From NCBI GenBank assembly GCA_964503615.1, contig CAZDBA010000044.1, forward strand, positions 1-31,486: a stretch of 31,486 nt of DNA. The letters are read 5' to 3'. This document shows positions 27,576 through 31,486 of the stretch, one piece after another. The position numbers and the translations under genes are program-made. The stretch is from CAZDBA01 sp964503615. GTDB lineage: Bacteria > Planctomycetota > Planctomycetia > Pirellulales > Pirellulaceae. The notes under the pieces were generated by a model, which saw only the letters and a program-made list of their open reading frames with translations, was not told the DNA's origin and made no database searches. Within the stretch, counting starts at the first letter, position 1; each line of letters opens with the position of its first letter.

Positions 27576-29210
27576 ATGAAAAACGAATCTCGCAAAACAG
27601 ATGTTGTGATCCTAGGCGGTGGATTGGCTGGGCTGTCGATGGCGTTGCAGCTAAAGCAAAAAAAGCCGGATTGCCAAATCACAGTTTTGGAAAAGCGGAA
27701 ACATCCCGTCCCCGAAGCGGCTCATAAAGTCGGTGAGTCGACGGTCGAAGTCGCGGCCCATTATTTTGGTGAAGTCCTGAATCTGAAGGATCACATCAAA
27801 CGGGACCAACTGCCCAAGCTCGGCTTGCGATTCTTTTTTCCCAACGGAGACAACTCGAAGATCGAGAATCGATTGGAGCTTGGTGGCAAGCGTTACGCGC
27901 CGTGCCCCAGTTACCAATTAGACCGAGGACGGTTTGAGAACTACCTGGGCGATCTGTGTTTGCAACGCGGTATCGAGTTTCTGGACCAAGCCAAAATCAA
28001 AGAGGTCCAGATCAACAACCGCGGCAACCATGCGGTTGAGTTTGAGCTGAAGAAAAAGCCGCGACAGATTGATGCTCGTTGGGTGGTTGATGCCAGTGGC
28101 AGGCGAGCGTTTTTGAAGCGGAAACTGGGTTTACAAAAGCCATCACCTCACATCGCCAACGCGGCGTGGTTCCGATTCGGCAAGCATATCAAAATTGATG
28201 ACTGGTGTGATTGTCCAAATTGGAAATCGGGGCATGATGATATGACCGCCCGCTGGTACAGCACCAATCACTTGATGGGCAAAGGGTACTGGGTCTGGTT
28301 GATCCCGTTGGCTTCTGGTTCGACCAGCATGGGAATCGTCGCGGCCGAACCTCATCACAGCTTGTCCGATTTTAACTCGTTCGAAAAAGCGGTCGCTTGG
28401 CTAGAAAAGCATGAGCCCCAATGTGCAGCGGCCGTCCACGAACACGCCGACATGCTGCAGGACTTCCGCGCGATCAAAAACTATTCGACCGAGTGCACTC
28501 AAGTCTTTTCGGCCAACCGCTGGGGGATCACAGGCGAAGCCGGTTTCTTCCACGACCCGTTTTACTCGCCCGGCAGTGACTTTATCGCTTTCGCCAACAC
28601 GTTCCTGACCGACCTGATCTGGCGCGACCTAACTTGGCGAGGGCATCGAATTCGTGCCTACTCGTACGACAAGATCTTCAAGCGATTTTATTACGGCACG
28701 CTTTCTGCGTATCAAGGACAGTACGAACTGTTCGGCAATCCGATCGTGATGCCGACCAAGATCCTTTGGGACTATTTGGTCTACTGGTCGATCACGGGGT
28801 TCATCTTTTTCCACGAGCGGATGTGTCATCAAACGATGTACATGCGAAACCTCGGTCGGCTGAAACGACTGGGCAACGTCAACCATGCAATGCAAGACTT
28901 TTTTCTGCGTTGGCATGAACAGACCGAAGGCCAATCGGCCAGCGGTTACATCAACATTTCCGAGATGCCGATCATCCGCGAAATGAACAGCCGCTTAAAA
29001 GCCGACTTGGCTGGCGGCAAGTTCTTCACACAGTTCGAAAAGAACCTCACGCAACTGGAAACGTTGGCATCCGAGATCGTCGCTCACGCCGGTGTCGAAG
29101 TTAAAGCAACGCCCCAATTGGAAAGACCGCTCCCCAGCGAGATCGTCCAAGACGCATTCGCAAGAATTTTCGAAAACACAAAATCCGACATAAAACCGGT
29201 AACGGTATAG
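27576..29210 (+). CDS. Flavin-dependent halogenase-like oxidoreductase 2
   Basis: This encodes 544 residues with the same layout as the preceding gene. The FAD loop is GGGLAGL (14-20). HKVGESTVEVAAHYFGEVLN follows, then LPKLGLRFFF with Lys81 at the catalytic lysine position, and WVWLIP at 239-244 in GYWVWLIPLASGSTSMGIVA. The closing motif is DPFYSPGSDFIAFANTF. The two proteins share these blocks almost word for word but differ clearly elsewhere, for example in the linker before the WxWxIP block and at the C-terminus. The duplication is therefore old, and the two may have different site or timing preferences. It begins 17 bases after the first copy without a clear Shine-Dalgarno and is the last gene of the operon. 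I see no good terminator directly after it. Confidence 0.85.
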   Translation: MKNESRKTDVVILGGGLAGLSMALQLKQKKPDCQITVLEKRKHPVPEAAHKVGESTVEVAAHYFGEVLNLKDHIKRDQLPKLGLRFFFPNGDNSKIENRLELGGKRYAPCPSYQLDRGRFENYLGDLCLQRGIEFLDQAKIKEVQINNRGNHAVEFELKKKPRQIDARWVVDASGRRAFLKRKLGLQKPSPHIANAAWFRFGKHIKIDDWCDCPNWKSGHDDMTARWYSTNHLMGKGYWVWLIPLASGSTSMGIVAAEPHHSLSDFNSFEKAVAWLEKHEPQCAAAVHEHADMLQDFRAIKNYSTECTQVFSANRWGITGEAGFFHDPFYSPGSDFIAFANTFLTDLIWRDLTWRGHRIRAYSYDKIFKRFYYGTLSAYQGQYELFGNPIVMPTKILWDYLVYWSITGFIFFHERMCHQTMYMRNLGRLKRLGNVNHAMQDFFLRWHEQTEGQSASGYINISEMPIIREMNSRLKADLAGGKFFTQFEKNLTQLETLASEIVAHAGVEVKATPQLERPLPSEIVQDAFARIFENTKSDIKPVTV

Positions 29211-29412
29211 AAGAACCGCTGAAAAGTTGGCTGTCCTGGTTGGTCCGTCCAACCTGAGTTGACCGGTTTGTAGTACCGGCTTTAGCCCAATACTGCTCAA
29301 TCAACATTTCATTCTTGCGGATTCTGGGTGCCATGTTTACGCGAAGCGTAAGCATGCTCAAGCTGCGCGTGAGCATGGCACCCTCAATTGAAGGTTAAGA
29401 AGAAAGTTCAAA
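29211..29412. other. Intergenic gap after the biosynthetic operon
   Basis: Two small hairpins (TTGG-TCCGT-CCAA near 29248 and ACCGG-TTTGTAGT-ACCGG near 29264) and the cloverleaf repeat fill this gap. None has a T-run, so how the operon transcript ends is not evident. No gene is seen. Confidence 0.4.
29326..29383. repeat. Cloverleaf-like palindromic repeat, copy A
   Basis: Outer arms GGGTGCCATG (29326-29335) and CATGGCACCC (29374-29383) form a perfect 10-base stem. Inside are a TTACGC-GAA-GCGTAA hairpin and a GCTCA-AGCTGCGCG-TGAGC hairpin, giving a three-way junction. The reverse complement of its right half (GGGTGCCATGCTCAC) is identical to the start of copy B near 31327, so this is a repeated element. 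Confidence 0.8.
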
Positions 29413-30396
29413 ATGCTCTGTAGCAAACTTAGAAATCTATTGGTGCTTTCGTCGCTCGTTCTGTTTGCCCTGTCGGGCTGCCAAAATCAAATCGAACCAT
29501 CGCCGCAGGAAGTTTCCCAGGAAGCCGAGGCCAATCCTAAATCGGATCCTGCAACCGCCAAGATTATTCGGAGCCTCGCAGCCAAGGCAGCTGGGATATC
29601 GGATGCGAATTTCACGAAGCTGGTCAATGGTGGATCGACTCCAAGTCCCCTCTGTGTGCAAAATCAGCCGCTGTCGTTGATAATTCTGTGCCACAAAGTG
29701 ATGAGTCTGCCAGAAGAGATCGTCAAGCAACGCTCCGCTGAATTCCGGTTTAGCTCGTCTACGCCCAATGCAACGAAGTTGGTCAAATTGCTCCAGCCAA
29801 CATCCACGGTTGATTGCTGGACGGCATTGCATCCCGAGTACATCCAGAATGTAACTTGCAACGTGGAAGACGACACAGCAACGGGCGAGATTTCTTTCGA
29901 CGCTGAGCTTTACGCTGGCAAAGTCCAATACGTAGCGAGCAAGGACAAAGAGACTTGGCAGATCAACGAGTTTTCGTTTCCTGTTCGCAATTGGCGGTTT
30001 ATCCGCGGCCAAGACGGCTACTGGCAATGGCATGATCGCTTTGGCCACATCACAAAAGAACGCGAGCTGCCAAAACAGCTCGTTGTGGGCGAAGTCCTGA
30101 TCGACGATAAACAAATGCAGCGAGGGCGACTCGTTTTCACGATGAGGGACTACCCAGAATTCTATTTCCTTACAAAAGCAGGTCCCAATGGAGAGTTTGG
30201 CGTTTCACTGCCTGCTGGTAAATACATCGTAACCTGTTCTAGCCGAGAGCTCAGCGATAGATTTAGCGACGGAGCTAAGTCTGGATTGATCGTCGATATT
30301 GAAGAAGGCCAATCCAAGCTGGTGTTGAAAATAGAGACGACGCCGAGCGATCTGTCTGAAGTTGATCTTAGCCCGGTTGGCTCAGAGCTTCGATAA
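29413..30396 (+). CDS. Lipoprotein of unknown function with C-terminal transthyretin-like region
   Basis: This encodes 327 residues. The leader LRNLLVLSSLVLFALSGC ends in a lipobox with Cys23, so the protein is probably lipid-anchored. The middle part (about 60-220), with several Trp and Cys residues, is not one I recognise. The C-terminal 90 residues, from VVGEVLIDDKQMQRGRLVF through GPNGEFGVSLPAGKYIVTC, look like the small beta-sandwich found in carboxypeptidase regulatory-like or transthyretin-like domains of many planctomycete lipoproteins, but this is a loose resemblance. It stands outside the biosynthetic operon, more than 200 bases downstream, and overlaps the opposite-strand dockerin gene by 29 bases at its 3' end. 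No link with the pathway is evident. Confidence 0.72.
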   Translation: MLCSKLRNLLVLSSLVLFALSGCQNQIEPSPQEVSQEAEANPKSDPATAKIIRSLAAKAAGISDANFTKLVNGGSTPSPLCVQNQPLSLIILCHKVMSLPEEIVKQRSAEFRFSSSTPNATKLVKLLQPTSTVDCWTALHPEYIQNVTCNVEDDTATGEISFDAELYAGKVQYVASKDKETWQINEFSFPVRNWRFIRGQDGYWQWHDRFGHITKERELPKQLVVGEVLIDDKQMQRGRLVFTMRDYPEFYFLTKAGPNGEFGVSLPAGKYIVTCSSRELSDRFSDGAKSGLIVDIEEGQSKLVLKIETTPSDLSEVDLSPVGSELR

Positions 30397-31123
30397 AAAG
30401 ACTGATATCCGCAAAACTAACGACACCGTCCCCGTTCATATCAGCTTCCGCTTGGAAAATGTTGTCGAACAGTCGTGCAATGAACGGCGCAATATCTGAA
30501 AAGTTCACATCGCCATCAGTATTCACATCGCCCAGCAACACAGCCGGCCCTGAAACGACGCCAGTAAATCCGATGTTATTGAAATCGACTTGAGAGTTTG
30601 AACCCGCAAGCGTTACTCTAACAAATCGGACCCCGGCAAAATCCAGATCGAAGTCTTCCGCAGTGGTAGGATTGGAGTCCGAACCTGTATCGTTTCCCAG
30701 CGCGGGTGAAATATCCTCAAGCGTCCCGATGCTATTCATTTCGGAATCGTAAAACACAAGATCGATATCGTCCACGTCGAAGTTTTCACTGTGGTAATTC
30801 CAAAAGTGAAATTGGTTCAAGTCGTAATCGACGTCTAAATCAAAAACGATTTCCAACATCCCACCCGATACCCAGACATGAGTCGTTTGCCGGTGGAACT
30901 CTTCAGAATCGGCAGACATCGCATCAGTCAAGCTCATCAACGAATCCAGAGTGGTGCGATTGGCAAACGGCTCACGGTCTTCGTTGTGTAACTCGCCCAG
31001 CATTGCGGACATGTTTGAAAAGTTTAAATAAACTTCATCTGAACTTTGAGCTTGAGCCTCACTGTAGAAGAAAATACTGGTAACGGCAGTCAGTAGTACG
31101 GATACGCGAAGCAACGAACGCAT
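30368..31123 (-). CDS. Secreted protein with C-terminal dockerin type I repeats
   Basis: This encodes about 251 residues. The signal peptide MRSLLRVSVLLTAVTSIFFY ends near AQAQ. The middle (about 30-185) is Asp- and Asn-rich with alternating strand-like stretches such as GGMLEIVFDLDVDYDLNQFHF and VRFVRVTLAGSNSQVDFNNIGF, suggesting a beta-sandwich of the discoidin type, although I cannot name the family. The end carries two calcium-loop repeats, DVNTDGDVNFSDIAPFI and DMNGDGVVSFADISLFI. The ATG at 31123 starts directly with the signal peptide; a TTG at 31138 would add five residues. The gene converges on the lipoprotein gene and overlaps its last 29 bases. It shares only the dockerin tail with the other dockerin protein of the window. 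Confidence 0.75.
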   Translation of the reverse strand: MRSLLRVSVLLTAVTSIFFYSEAQAQSSDEVYLNFSNMSAMLGELHNEDREPFANRTTLDSLMSLTDAMSADSEEFHRQTTHVWVSGGMLEIVFDLDVDYDLNQFHFWNYHSENFDVDDIDLVFYDSEMNSIGTLEDISPALGNDTGSDSNPTTAEDFDLDFAGVRFVRVTLAGSNSQVDFNNIGFTGVVSGPAVLLGDVNTDGDVNFSDIAPFIARLFDNIFQAEADMNGDGVVSFADISLFIEALSQPG

Positions 31124-31326
31124 GGTTGTAAACCTCAAAAGTTCAATGGTCGAAAGTGTTGCTAAACATTCTAGTTAGTTATCACAAATCGTCCATGCCA
31201 TCCACTAGGACCAATACTCGACTGCGCCACAACAGTCCTTTAAGGGCATTTCGACAGGCCACAAAATGTCAGGCACAGCCATGACCTACTTGTTTTGTCC
31301 ATGGATAACTTGTCATGCACATATTT

Positions 31327-31372
31327 GGGTGCCATGCTCACTCGGAGCAACGCGGAGATTGAGCATGCCTAC
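31327..31372. repeat. Palindromic repeat, copy B (degenerate)
   Basis: This starts with GGGTGCCATGCTCAC and ends with TTGAGCATGCC, matching the reverse complement of copy A over its ends with changes and an insertion in the middle. The closing outer arm is lost, so it is a partial or eroded copy. Confidence 0.6.
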
Positions 31373-31379
31373 CAACAAA

Positions 31380-31408
31380 CTCCGTGTCCTCGGTGTCTCC
31401 GTGGTTAG
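31380..31408 (+). repeat. Short CTCCGTG-type repeat
   Basis: TCCGTGTCCTCGGTGTCTCC and the following GTGGTT form three imperfect CTC(C/G)GTG units, related to the stretch at about 9100-9130. It lies just after copy B of the palindromic repeat. Confidence 0.45.
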
Positions 31409-31486
31409 GGGCAAACAAAAAGGGGACACTGACTGCGTCCCAATAGTGTTCGGCACTCCCCTTGCTGGGTGAATCGATTTTAAAGA

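Larger units (their letters stand above)
31124..31486. other. Intergenic gap to window end, repeat-rich
   Basis: I see no supported gene. The stretch holds copy B of the palindromic repeat, a CTCCGTG-type repeat near 31380-31408, and a GGGGAC/GTCCC hairpin at 31422-31441 of the kind seen in REP-like elements. The promoter of the dockerin gene must lie near its left end but could not be assigned. Confidence 0.45.

Noticed and set aside
29437..30114. Open frame of 225 codons opposite the lipoprotein gene
   Set aside because: The plus-strand frame has a convincing signal peptide and lipobox; the minus frame has no plausible N-terminus or motif.
31266..31472. Possible small gene at the right edge
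   Set aside because: It runs through the palindromic repeat and the CTCCGTG repeat, so the frame is better explained as chance over repeats.
1..31486. CRISPR array, prophage or insertion sequence
   Set aside because: I saw no regularly spaced direct repeats, no transposase, integrase or phage structural gene on either strand.

Overview
The window looks like a piece of a Planctomycetes chromosome, most likely a marine Pirellulaceae (Rhodopirellula-like) relative. I infer this from two secreted proteins ending in planctomycete-style dockerin repeats (DVNQDG-type), lipoproteins with clear lipoboxes, large sparse intergenic gaps with planctomycete-style repeats, few recognisable Shine-Dalgarno sites, and several GTG/TTG starts. 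No 16S rRNA or other decisive taxonomic marker is present.

Left part (1-9850). A SUFU-domain protein is followed by a tRNA-Leu(CAA) on the minus strand with its own terminator, then a long empty gap and a secreted dockerin protein (minus). Next comes a minus-strand transport block: a TAXI-type TRAP solute-binding lipoprotein, a fused TRAP permease, a small DUF3311-like membrane protein, and a sodium:solute symporter whose start overlaps it. A solitary ribosomal protein S18 gene follows, with a TTG start, a triplicated stop-codon segment and a strong intrinsic terminator.

Central part (9851-29210). Two divergent operons share a gap of about 57 bases. Leftward run an RND adaptor lipoprotein and an RND pump, overlapping by GTGA. 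Rightward run five tightly packed genes, two of whose junctions are ATGA overlaps: a MIO-type aromatic ammonia-lyase, an AMP-dependent acyl ligase with a C-terminal carrier domain, a 2669-residue type I polyketide synthase, and two flavin-dependent halogenase-like proteins. Inferred logic: the lyase makes cinnamate (a Phe-Leu selectivity pair points to phenylalanine), the ligase loads it on its own carrier domain, and the PKS (KS-AT-DH-KR-ACP) extends it with malonyl units and leaves double bonds. The halogenase-like enzymes decorate the product and the RND pair may export it. This resembles the logic of flexirubin/aryl-polyene pathways built on type I PKS parts.

The oddest element is the C-terminal KS-AT of the PKS. 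Its KS has Ser in place of the catalytic Cys, and its AT-like domain has lost the active-site Ser and a central segment. No ACP, thioesterase or reductase follows. It could be a chain-length or structural partner for the first KS, a release device, or a relic.

Right part (29211-31486). An intergenic cloverleaf-like repeat is followed by a lipoprotein of unknown function, a second secreted dockerin protein on the opposite strand overlapping it tail to tail, and a gap holding a relative of the same repeat.
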